Shown here: positions 52,592 through 59,973 of the stretch, one piece after another
Numbering within the stretch: position 1 is the first letter of the stretch
How the letters are laid out: each line of letters starts with the position of its first letter
Assembly (NCBI GenBank): GCA_030430455.1
Contig: JAUIJB010000007.1
Coordinates: forward strand, 1 to 64,000
Length of the DNA stretch: 64,000 nucleotides
Source of the DNA: Verrucomicrobiia bacterium
GTDB lineage: Bacteria > Verrucomicrobiota > Verrucomicrobiia > Verrucomicrobiales > Akkermansiaceae
Direction: 5' to 3'
The notes under the pieces: model-generated
Databases searched by the model: none
The model's input: the letters and a program-made list of their open reading frames with translations, nothing else
What the model was told of the DNA's origin: nothing
Position numbers and translations under genes: made by a program

Positions 52592-55249
52592 CTAGCGCTT
52601 CGCGCCGAGGTGGTACTCGCCGGGCTTCAGCTCGACGACTTCCCCGCCCCAGTCCTGCGGCCACTCGAGCGTCGCGGTGGTGTTCGGCGGCACGATGACG
52701 TGGAGGTTGAGCTGCTCGCCGGTCCTTTCCCAGTGGAGGAAAAGCCGCCCGTGCGGTGTCTCGTGGCCGGCCTCGGCCCACGCCAGGTCGCCGACCGGCG
52801 TGGGACGCAGGAAGGCGTGCTTCCAGCCCGGCGCGGCGGGGTCCGGCTGCAGGCCGACGAGGTCGTGGTAGAACCACTCGATGATCTGGCCGAGCATGAA
52901 GTGGTTGTGCGAGGCGCCGAGGTTGGCGTCCCAGGCCTCGGTCAGCGCGGTCGCGCCCTGCTTGATCTGGTAGCCGTAGCCGGGTTTCTCGTCCTGGTTG
53001 ATCAGCGCGTAGACGACGTCCGAGCGGCCGCCGTCGGCCAGCGCGCGGAGCAGGAAGCGGAAGCCGACGTCGCCCGCCGTGGCGTAGCCGCGCTCCTCGA
53101 CGTCGGCCACCAGCCGCTCGAGCACGGCCTCGCGGTCGTCCTCCTCGGCGAGCCCAAGCGCCAGCGCCAGGGCCATCGAGGCCTGGTGGTCGGTGCCGTA
53201 GGTCAGCGGGTCGGTCTTGCGGAAGGCCTCGATCCAGCGCTCGCGCACGGCCGCCGCCTTGGCGGCGTAGGTTTCGGCCTCGGCGTCCTTGCCGAGCGCC
53301 TTGGCCAGCTCCGACAGCACCCGCGCGTCCTCGGCGAGGAAGGCGGTGGCGGTGATGCGCGAGGGCGTCAGGTTGGCGCGACCCTTCTTGCCGAGCAGCA
53401 GGTCATACCAGTCGCCCAAGCCGTCCTCGAGCAGGCCGTCCTCGCCGACCCGGCCCTCGAGGTAGGCGTAGTAGCGGGTCATCGCATCCCAGTATTCGCG
53501 CGCCAGCGAGAGGTCGCCCTCGAAGACATACTGCTGCCAGGGGACCAAAATGAAGGCGGCGCCCCACTCCGCGGCCGAGCGGAAGGCGCCGTCGAAGCGG
53601 ACGTATTCGGGCGCGATGTTCGGCACCATGCCCTCGGCGGTCTGCGCCTCGGCCATGTCGCGCATCCCCTTGGCGTAGATGCGGGCGACGTCGAACTCGT
53701 AGCGGATCGACGGCCCGTTGAGGTGGTACTGCTCGATCCAGCCGAGCTTCTCGCGGTGCGGGCAGTCGGTCAGCACCGACACCATGTTGCTGCGCTGGGC
53801 CCAGCGGACGAGCTGGTGGATCCGGTTCAGCAGCGGGTTCGAGCAGGCGAAGGACCCGCGCGGGCGGGCGGTCGAGTGGACGATCACCATGCTCAGCTCG
53901 TCGACCGTGGGCCGCTCGCCGCCCTCGACCGCCGGCTCGAGGGTCGCGCGGACGAAGCGCGAGCCGATGTAGTGGAACTGCGGGAACCAGGTCTCCGGCC
54001 CGTCGGTCGCCTTGGTGTATTGCCACCACGAGCTGCCACGGTTCCCGCCCATCGTGCCGCGGTGGATGGTGCCGTCGTCGTTGGCCGTCTCGCCCGGCTC
54101 GAGCCGCACCGTGCTGCCGGCCGGCCCGCTGACGGTGAGCCGTGGCATGAACGAGGTATTCTGGCCGAAGTCGTAGAGGATGGCGTCGCGGCCCAGCTCA
54201 CGCACCTCGACCGGCTCGCGCTCCTCGATCGCGCCGAGCGGCTCGGCGGCGTGGGACAAGCCGCGCAGGGTGCCGGTCGGGCGGACCAGCGGCACGGCCG
54301 TCGCCCAGGCCGAGTCATCGAATCCGGCGCGGTTCCAGCCCGGCTTGGCCCGGCGGGCATCGAAGTCCTCGCCGCCGTAGATGTTGGTGTAGGTCACGGG
54401 GCCGGGGTCGACGCGCCAGGACGGGTCGGTGCCGACGGTCTCGACCGAGCCGTCCGCGTACTCGAGCCGGAGGTGGGCGACCGCCCGCAGCGGCCCGAAG
54501 CTGCCCTTGAACTTGGCGAAGCGGTTGCGCCGCTGGACGTGGTAGATGCCGTTGCCGAGGGCCATGCCGATCGCATTGGCACCCTCGGCGAGGAGCCCGG
54601 TCACCTCGCGGGTGTCGTAGAGCACCGTGCGGTCGTAGTTCGTCCAGCCGGGGGAAAGCAGATCGCTGCCGAGGCGCTCGCCATTCATCCAGGCCTCATA
54701 CTGGCCGACCCCGGTAAGGTGCAGGATCGCCCGCTCGAGCCCCGGCCCGACCTCGAACTCCCTGCGCAGCAGCAGCGACTCGCTGACCCACGGCGCCACG
54801 ATCCAGCCGCCCTTCCATTCAGCGGGGTCGAGCAGGCCCATCGTCCAGCTCGCCGGCTCGCTCCAGCTGCTCGCGATGCCCGCGCCATCCCAGGCGCGGA
54901 CCTGCCACCACAGCGACTGCGACGACTTCAGCGCCTCGCCGGCGTAGGCCACGCGGGTCTCGCCGCCCGCCTGCCGCCCGCTGTTCCACAAGCCGGCCGA
55001 CTCGAGGCCCTCGCGGGTCGCCGCGACACGGACCTGCCAGGCGGTCTGCTGCAGTCCGGCGATCGGTGGCTCGCCTTCCGCCGCCGCGAGCCGCCAGCTG
55101 AGCGTGGGCTCGGCACGGTCGACCCCGAGCGGGTTGGCCGCATTCTCGCAGCGCAGGTCGGTGACGACGAACTCGGCGGCCGAAAGCAGGGAGCCGAGGG
55201 CGAGGAACAGGGAGCAAAGAACCGGGAGCGGCGAACAATGGCGATTCAT
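52592..55249 (-). CDS. Secreted GH78 alpha-L-rhamnosidase
   Basis: An 885-residue rhamnosidase with a signal peptide (about 1-25), then the N-terminal FN3-like domain (VTDLRCENAANPLGVDRAEPTLSW), the carbohydrate-binding sandwich (HLTGVGQYEAWMNGERLGSDLLSPGWTNYDRT), the barrel and the C-terminal beta domain. The catalytic acid is probably E500 in DCPHREKLGWIEQ; the base lies in ALTEAWDANLGASHNHFM. Rhamnose in rhamnogalacturonan I and II is the likely target. It differs in architecture and location from the cytoplasmic GH78 at 41133-43880, suggesting one trims the polymer outside and the other finishes oligosaccharides inside. Confidence 0.92.
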   Translation of the reverse strand: MNRHCSPLPVLCSLFLALGSLLSAAEFVVTDLRCENAANPLGVDRAEPTLSWRLAAAEGEPPIAGLQQTAWQVRVAATREGLESAGLWNSGRQAGGETRVAYAGEALKSSQSLWWQVRAWDGAGIASSWSEPASWTMGLLDPAEWKGGWIVAPWVSESLLLRREFEVGPGLERAILHLTGVGQYEAWMNGERLGSDLLSPGWTNYDRTVLYDTREVTGLLAEGANAIGMALGNGIYHVQRRNRFAKFKGSFGPLRAVAHLRLEYADGSVETVGTDPSWRVDPGPVTYTNIYGGEDFDARRAKPGWNRAGFDDSAWATAVPLVRPTGTLRGLSHAAEPLGAIEEREPVEVRELGRDAILYDFGQNTSFMPRLTVSGPAGSTVRLEPGETANDDGTIHRGTMGGNRGSSWWQYTKATDGPETWFPQFHYIGSRFVRATLEPAVEGGERPTVDELSMVIVHSTARPRGSFACSNPLLNRIHQLVRWAQRSNMVSVLTDCPHREKLGWIEQYHLNGPSIRYEFDVARIYAKGMRDMAEAQTAEGMVPNIAPEYVRFDGAFRSAAEWGAAFILVPWQQYVFEGDLSLAREYWDAMTRYYAYLEGRVGEDGLLEDGLGDWYDLLLGKKGRANLTPSRITATAFLAEDARVLSELAKALGKDAEAETYAAKAAAVRERWIEAFRKTDPLTYGTDHQASMALALALGLAEEDDREAVLERLVADVEERGYATAGDVGFRFLLRALADGGRSDVVYALINQDEKPGYGYQIKQGATALTEAWDANLGASHNHFMLGQIIEWFYHDLVGLQPDPAAPGWKHAFLRPTPVGDLAWAEAGHETPHGRLFLHWERTGEQLNLHVIVPPNTTATLEWPQDWGGEVVELKPGEYHLGAKR

Positions 55250-55372
55250 GGAAATGCGGGGGAACGGGTCACGAGTGAAGAAGCGGCGACGACGGACCGG
55301 CGCCGGCTCAGTCGACATCCCGGGCGCCGTGAGCTTGGTGCAAGGGGCGGCGGGGAACGCGGCGCCGAGAAT

Positions 55373-55407
55373 CATCTGCGTCCATCCGCGTTCATCTGCG
55401 GTTTCCC
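55373..55407 (+). repeat. Single copy of the dispersed repeat, GCGTCCATCCGCGTTCATCTGCGG form
   Basis: The stretch reads atctgcgtccatccgcg followed by ttcatctgcggtttccc. It is the same type of sequence as the right half of 20542-20576 (TTCGCGTCCA units ending GCGGTTCCC) and the reverse complement of 43924-43948. It lies between the sialidase-fold gene and the secreted rhamnosidase, both on the minus strand. Confidence 0.65.
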
Positions 55408-55437
55408 TTTCAACTTGTGGGGCCACCTGATCCGCGC

Positions 55438-56472
55438 TCAGAGCTCGGCGGGATCGACGACCACGTGGTGGATCTTCTTGCGGTCCCAGGTGTAGCTGAT
55501 GTGGACCTTGCCGTCGGAGGCCTGGATCACCGCCGGGTAGGCGTAGCCGGCCGGACAGGGCTCGGTCTCGAGGGTCAGCGCGTCGCGCCACTCGAGGCCG
55601 TCGTCGGAAACCGCGACCCCGATCGGGTAGCGGTTGCCCTTGCCGGAGCGCTCGGGGCGGTGCGCCGAGTGGTTGTAGACGATCAGCTGGCGGCCGTCGG
55701 CCAGGGTCACCGCGTCGGTCCCCGAGTTCGGGTTCGGCAGCAGGGTGGCGGCGAGGTCGCTCCAGCTTTCACCGCCGTCCTCCGACCAGGTCATCGCCAC
55801 GACGCCCTGCTTGGTGCGGCACAGCGCCTGCAGCCTGCCCTCCGGGTGAAACAGGATGCTCGGCTGGATGGCATCGAAGCCGACGCCCTTCGACGGTTGC
55901 TTGGAGCGCTTCCAGGTCTTGCCCTGGTCCTTGGAGATCTCCATGTGGACCCGCCAGCCGTCCGGGTTGCCCTCGCTGCTCGAGGGCGCCAGCCAGGTGC
56001 CGTCCTCGAGAACCTCCGGCTTGTTCTTGATCGGCCCCAGGATGCCCTCGGGGAGCCGGCGCGCCTCGCTCCAGGTCTCGCCGCCATCCTCGGAGGTCTT
56101 CAGCTCGCCCCACCACTCGCGCGGGTTCGGGCCGACCTTGTAGAACAGGTGGAGCGCCCCGCCGGGCGGCTGGAACAGCACCGGGTTCCAGGTCGGCTCG
56201 CGGCTGCCGTCGGGCTGGACGCCATCCGCCACCTGCACCGGCTCCGACCACTTGCCGTCGCGATGGTGGGCGAACCAGATGCAGACGTCCGGGTGACGCT
56301 CGTGAGTGCCGCCGAACCAGGCGCCCGCGATGTGGCCGGGGGCCACCTCGACCAGGGTCGAGGCGTGGCAGGACGGATAGGGCGCCGACTCGTAGATGAA
56401 GCCGCGGGAAAGGATCGGATCGGCAGCGCCGAGCGGGCCGGCCATGAGGAGCAGGGAAGTGAGGAGTCGCAT
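55438..56472 (-). CDS. Secreted sialidase-fold (BNR-repeat, GH33-like) protein
   Basis: A 344-residue protein with a signal peptide (about 1-17) and a six-bladed propeller. The Asp-box motifs are visible: SEDGGETWSEA, SKDQGKTWKRS and SEDGGESWSDL, with the arginine-rich blade starts HERHPDVCIWFAHHRDGKWSEPV and AHRPERSGKGNRYP. Such proteins in pectin loci are unlikely to cleave sialic acid; a GH33 enzyme of rhamnogalacturonan II systems releases the related acid Dha. Many members are uncharacterised, so this is only a pointer. The ATG at 56472 gives the signal peptide; an upstream start would add 19 residues. It is transcribed toward the GH78 gene. Confidence 0.75.
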   Translation of the reverse strand: MRLLTSLLLMAGPLGAADPILSRGFIYESAPYPSCHASTLVEVAPGHIAGAWFGGTHERHPDVCIWFAHHRDGKWSEPVQVADGVQPDGSREPTWNPVLFQPPGGALHLFYKVGPNPREWWGELKTSEDGGETWSEARRLPEGILGPIKNKPEVLEDGTWLAPSSSEGNPDGWRVHMEISKDQGKTWKRSKQPSKGVGFDAIQPSILFHPEGRLQALCRTKQGVVAMTWSEDGGESWSDLAATLLPNPNSGTDAVTLADGRQLIVYNHSAHRPERSGKGNRYPIGVAVSDDGLEWRDALTLETEPCPAGYAYPAVIQASDGKVHISYTWDRKKIHHVVVDPAEL

Positions 56473-56817
56473 GGGTTTGAGTGGAAACGCCGCGGACGCG
56501 GGCCCCTTATCAATGACCGGATCCGGCAATTCTCAAGCGCGGAGGGTGGCAGTTCCGCGGCAGCCGCCGCGGGCGGCCGCGGGGTCGCCTCCCGGCAGGT
56601 TAGCCGCCCTCGGCTTTCCCATCCTGCCTGCCGGCGAGCTCGTCCTCACCCTGCTCCGCTCGGTCCGCAACGGCGTCGCGCTGCCACCGTCCCGGGGACG
56701 TCCTCCCCGGGTTCACGCTCCCCGATTTTACCACTTCCCGGCGACCTCCTTCCGATGGGATGCCCATCCTCTTCCGCCTTGACGACGACAAGTTGATTGA
56801 TTATCCAACTTTCCGAA
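56473..56817. other. Divergent intergenic region with a perfect GC hairpin
   Basis: No gene is supported in these 345 bases between the sialidase-fold gene (minus) and the XRE regulator (plus). The notable element is CCCGGGGA-cgtcc-TCCCCGGG at 56691-56711, an exact eight-base stem with a five-base loop. The last 50 bases before the regulator are relatively A/T-rich (ttgattgattatccaac) and probably hold its promoter. Confidence 0.4.
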
Positions 56818-57063
56818 ATGCCGCGCCTCCCGATTCGCCACGACTGGCCCCAGGTGGTCCTGCTGCTGCGCGAGCATCGGCTGGAGAGCCAGGCCGAACT
56901 GGCGGAGGCCCTCGGCAGTTCGCTGTCGAGCATCTCGAAGTGGGAGCGCGGCGAGGCGGTCCCCGGGCCGCGCTACCGTCGCAAGATGGAGCAGCTCGCC
57001 CGGGCGGCCGGCTTCCCGGTCAGCGACTGGCCCGAGCGGCGAACCCGCCTGAGCTTCGGCTAG
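56818..57063 (+). CDS. Small XRE-type helix-turn-helix regulator
   Basis: An 81-residue DNA-binding protein. The domain runs LREHRLESQAELAEALGSSLSSISKWERGEAVPGPRYRRKMEQLARAAG, the canonical Cro/CI five-helix fold with the recognition helix at SLSSISKWERG. There is no effector domain, so it may act as a simple switch for neighbours or as part of a larger circuit. The ATG at 56818 begins the conserved MPRLPIRHDWPQ stretch; a TTG seven codons earlier is possible. Confidence 0.85.
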   Translation: MPRLPIRHDWPQVVLLLREHRLESQAELAEALGSSLSSISKWERGEAVPGPRYRRKMEQLARAAGFPVSDWPERRTRLSFG

Positions 57064-57073
57064 CCGCGCCTGG

Positions 57074-57125
57074 CATGGCAGGCGCTTGGCGGGCGCATGG
57101 CAGGCTCTTGGCGGGCGCATGGCAG
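57074..57125. repeat. 22-bp tandem repeat after the XRE gene
   Basis: Two units of catggcaggcKcttggcgggcg (57074-57095, 57096-57117; one mismatch, K = g then t) are followed by a partial third, catggcag (57118-57125). The array lies in the gap between the regulator and the convergent GH105-like gene. The rest of this 220-base gap shows no gene that I can support. Confidence 0.85.
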
Positions 57126-57283
57126 CGTGGTCGAGGATGAGCCTGAAAGGCCCGACCCGGCGGTCGGCGAGCTTCTGCTGGATCTCCGCCGGCAATCACC
57201 CCCGCGGTCGGGATCGAGCCGGTCCAGTTCGGCGGCCTCCATTTCCCGGCCAGCCGGGTTCCGGACCTTTGCCGGTGTCGCTG

Positions 57284-58369
57284 TCACCCGTCCTTCGGCT
57301 CCGGCGCGGCGCCCTCTTCGAGGATCGCCGCGGCCAGCCACAGAAAGGGTGCCTGCCCGTGGCAGTCGCCCGCATGGCGGGGACGGTCGAGGTAATACTG
57401 CAGGTCCTTGCTTTGTCCGGTGCCGATGCAGATGTCCTGCAGGTTCGCCTTGGCGTCGAGTCTCGCCACCAGCGCCTCCCAGGCCTTGTCGACCGCGGGC
57501 TCGTAGCGCTCGCGGTCGAGCCAGCCCTGGTCGACGCCGGTCTCGATGGCGAAGGCGAACATCGCCGTCGCGGAGCTCTCCTCCCAGGACTCCTCGCGGT
57601 CGACCAGCTGGCGCCACATGCCCGACTCCGCCTGCAACGGGAGCAGGGCCTCCATCATCTTGCGGTAGCCGGCGAGGATCTCGGCATGCTGCGGGTGGTC
57701 GCGGGGGAAGGAGCGCAGGGTCTCGGCCAGCGCCGCGGCGACCCAGCCGTTGCCTCGGCCCCAGAAGAACGGGGCGTCGGGACCGTGGTGAAACAGGCCG
57801 TTGTCCTGCTGCAGCTTGCGCAGGTAGGCCACCAGGAAGCGACCGGCCCAGTCGACGTGCTGCTTGTCGCCGCTGACCCGGTAGGCCTGGATCTGGAGCG
57901 CACCGACCATGTACATGTCGTCGATCCACCAGCGGGTCTGCCGGGTCAGGCCATCCTCGCGCGTTTCGCTCCATTGCTCGCGGGCCATGCGGAGCCCCAG
58001 CTCCCGGCAGTCGGCGTTGCCCTTCGCCAGGGCGATCTCGAGTGGAATGATCCCGACCACGCTGAAATCGACGTGGGACTTCGGGCTGATCAGGTCGGTC
58101 CCCGGCTCCAGCAGCTCGTCGTAGCGCTCGACCAGGCGCTTGAACTGGCCTTCGTTGTCACTGTGCCGGGCGACCCGCAGCGCGCCCATGGCCGCGCAGG
58201 CTTCGGCGTAGTGGAGGCCATCCTCGCCGTAGCGCATGTAGCCCCTGCGATCGAGGAGGTTCTCGACCACCCGCGAGGACTGCCGGCGGATCTCGTCAGC
58301 GGCCGGACGGGCGGTCACGGCAGGAGCCGCCACCAGGACGGCCAGGATGGGGAGTGCGAAGCGCTTCAT
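57284..58369 (-). CDS. GH105/GH88-like unsaturated uronyl hydrolase
   Basis: A 361-residue (alpha/alpha)6-barrel hydrolase that would hydrate the 4,5-unsaturated uronic acid left by pectate or rhamnogalacturonan lyases and so release it. A signal peptide (about 1-21) suggests a periplasmic or secreted location. Landmarks are WWIDDMYMVGALQI with D150/D151 (the catalytic Asp of the family), FFWGRGNGWVAAAL, and HGQAPFLWLAAAIL near the end. The ATG at 58369 is preferred over an in-frame start 36 codons earlier because it puts the signal peptide at the N-terminus. It links the many lyases of the window with downstream metabolism. Confidence 0.85.
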   Translation of the reverse strand: MKRFALPILAVLVAAPAVTARPAADEIRRQSSRVVENLLDRRGYMRYGEDGLHYAEACAAMGALRVARHSDNEGQFKRLVERYDELLEPGTDLISPKSHVDFSVVGIIPLEIALAKGNADCRELGLRMAREQWSETREDGLTRQTRWWIDDMYMVGALQIQAYRVSGDKQHVDWAGRFLVAYLRKLQQDNGLFHHGPDAPFFWGRGNGWVAAALAETLRSFPRDHPQHAEILAGYRKMMEALLPLQAESGMWRQLVDREESWEESSATAMFAFAIETGVDQGWLDRERYEPAVDKAWEALVARLDAKANLQDICIGTGQSKDLQYYLDRPRHAGDCHGQAPFLWLAAAILEEGAAPEPKDG

Positions 58370-58736
58370 GGGGTCGGATTTGGCTGGGTCGCGGGGCCCC
58401 GGCGGGACGGCGGCGGCGCCGAGTGCCGGAGGGCCCGAGGCGGGAACCTCGCAACCTGCTCGGGTTCCCTCAGCCATCCACGGTGCCGGAGCGGTGCGGA
58501 CGGCGGAAACAGGACGGATGCTGCGAGCGGGGCTGCCTTGAGGTCGGAATGGGTGAGTGAATGCGGAGGAAATCGGCCCGCAGCGGGCGGGCCGCGATGA
58601 GGACGACTTGTGACGATGGGAGCTTGAATCTCAGGACCCGCCGAGGCCGCGACAGGAACGGTCGGGAGTTCCGGACCGAGCCGGCAGGCGCGCGCCATCC
58701 GAGCGGTCCGATGCAGAGAATTTCACGGAAGCATCG
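58370..58736. other. Intergenic region upstream of the GH105-like gene and LacI gene
   Basis: No gene is supported in this divergent spacer. A 15-base string GCGAGCGGGGCTGCC at 58523-58537 also occurs upstream of the oxidoreductase gene at 48791-48805; its role is unknown. The promoter and operator for the LacI gene lie just to the right. Confidence 0.4.
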
Positions 58737-58737
58737 C

Positions 58738-58766
58738 CTGACAAGGACAAAATGAAACGTTTTATT
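58738..58766 (+). promoter_or_regulatory. Promoter and LacI-type operator of the lacI-family gene
   Basis: CTGACA (58738-58743), a 17-base spacer and TTTATT (58761-58766) form a -35/-10 pair like that of the integrase. The spacer/-10 junction carries TGAAACGTTTTA (58753-58764) centred on the palindrome AAACGTTT (58755-58762), the kind of half-site symmetric about CG that LacI-family repressors bind. Autoregulation of the repressor gene 125 bases downstream is likely. Confidence 0.65.
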
Positions 58767-58890
58767 CCATCCCAAACGCGGCCTTTCCGGACCCGGCCAT
58801 TCTGAACCGTGCTGGACCGTCCTCCGGGCGCTCCCTATCCTTGGGCTCCGAGCCCAGCGGCCCGGCGGCAAGCCCCCCTTCCTCCCGAGC

Positions 58891-59934
58891 ATGAGCAAGA
58901 ACAGCCGCGTCACCATCAAGGACATCGCCCGCGTTGCCGGCTTGAGCACCGCCGCGGTTTCCCAAGCGCTGCGGCCGCACCCTGGCTCGAACATCAAGCT
59001 CAACCCCGACACGGTGAAGCGGGTCCGCAAGGTGGCCAAGGAGCTCAACTACCAGCCCCATGCCGGGGCCCGCTCGATCCGCTCCAACCGCTTCCACAAC
59101 ATCGGCTACTTCATGGCCAAGAGCGGCCTGCTCACGCCGACCCCGGCCGGCTACCTCGCCGGGGTCCACGACGCGGCCGAGCAGGCCGGCTACCGGATCA
59201 CCCTGATCCGCCTGCCCGTCACCCTCGAGGACATCAGCCAGGCCATGCTCGGCGCACTCAGCGAGCGCAACCTCGATGCCATCGTCATCGAGAGCTACAG
59301 CGAGCTCGCCCAGCGGATCTACGCGCAGATCGCCGCCACCAACATGCCGATCCTTTTCATCAACGACCGCCACGAGTCCAACTCGGTCTACGTCGACGAC
59401 GTCCTCGCCGCGCGCGAGCTGACCCAGCACCTGATCGACCGCGGCTATCGCAGGATCGGCTTCCTTCATCGCGAGATCGAGGGCGGCCCGGCGGTTTCGC
59501 GCATGCACCACAGCGCCCGCGACCGCGCCGCCGGCCACCGCGCGGCCATGGAGAAGGCGCGCCGCAAGCCCGCCTTCCACACCGTCGTCACCTCCGGCGT
59601 GGTCGGCGACGACGTGATGCTTCGCGAGGAGGACTGGCGGGCGATTTCGAAGTTCGACGCGGTCATCGCCTACGACGACGACCTCGCCAACCTGGTCGCC
59701 CGGGCGGCCTACGACCGCGGCCTGTGGATTCCCGACTCGCTGGCGATCGCCGGCTTCAACGGCGACTACGCCTCGCTCGGCGCCTGGCAGCGCCTGACCA
59801 CCGTCCGCATCCCCTCCTACGAGATGGGTCGCAAGGCGGGGGAAATGGCCATCGAGATGATCCACCAGGGCCCCGACACGGTGCTGCCGTCGTCGGTCCA
59901 CCGCGCCAGCCTGATTCGCGGACAGACGACCTAA
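58891..59934 (+). CDS. LacI-family transcriptional regulator
   Basis: A 347-residue repressor. The N-terminal helix-turn-helix reads VTIKDIARVAGLSTAAVSQALRPHPGSNIKLNPDTVKRVRKVAKELNYQPHAGARSIRS; the hinge helix follows. The effector-binding periplasmic-protein-like domain spans about 65-347, with DAIVIESYSE, DVLAARELTQHLIDRGYRRIGFLHRE, and a C-terminal RIPSYEMGRKAGEMAIEMI. The inducer is unknown. It is followed 39 bases later by a GH43 gene, and both genes have the AAACGTTT operator, so the GH43 enzyme is the obvious target and a xylose- or arabinose-type sugar a plausible effector. Confidence 0.9.
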   Translation: MSKNSRVTIKDIARVAGLSTAAVSQALRPHPGSNIKLNPDTVKRVRKVAKELNYQPHAGARSIRSNRFHNIGYFMAKSGLLTPTPAGYLAGVHDAAEQAGYRITLIRLPVTLEDISQAMLGALSERNLDAIVIESYSELAQRIYAQIAATNMPILFINDRHESNSVYVDDVLAARELTQHLIDRGYRRIGFLHREIEGGPAVSRMHHSARDRAAGHRAAMEKARRKPAFHTVVTSGVVGDDVMLREEDWRAISKFDAVIAYDDDLANLVARAAYDRGLWIPDSLAIAGFNGDYASLGAWQRLTTVRIPSYEMGRKAGEMAIEMIHQGPDTVLPSSVHRASLIRGQTT

Positions 59935-59953
59935 ATCCTTGCATTGGCACGGA

Positions 59954-59970
59954 TAAAATTAAACGTTTCA
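59954..59970 (+). promoter_or_regulatory. -10 element and LacI-type operator before the GH43 gene
   Basis: TAAAAT at 59954-59959 is a good -10 candidate. TTAAACGTTTCA at 59959-59970 is the reverse complement of TGAAACGTTTAA and matches the operator at 58753-58764 in 11 of 12 positions, centred on AAACGTTT (59961-59968). Its position, four bases before the GTG start, shows that the coding region begins at 59974 rather than at the in-frame TTG at 59944. Confidence 0.65.
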
Positions 59971-59973
59971 GTC

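Noticed and set aside
57126-57283. Possible small minus-strand peptide gene near MEAAELDRLDPDRGG
   Set aside because: The reading needs a frame change and has no start context or recognised family; left unannotated.
48791-58537. 15-base identity GCGAGCGGGGCTGCC at 48791 and 58523 as a shared operator
   Set aside because: Not symmetric, not at equivalent promoter positions, and within the range of chance for such GC-rich spacers.
59944-59973. TTG start giving ten more residues on the GH43 protein
   Set aside because: The segment overlaps the predicted -10 and operator; the GTG at 59974 directly precedes the conserved N-terminus.
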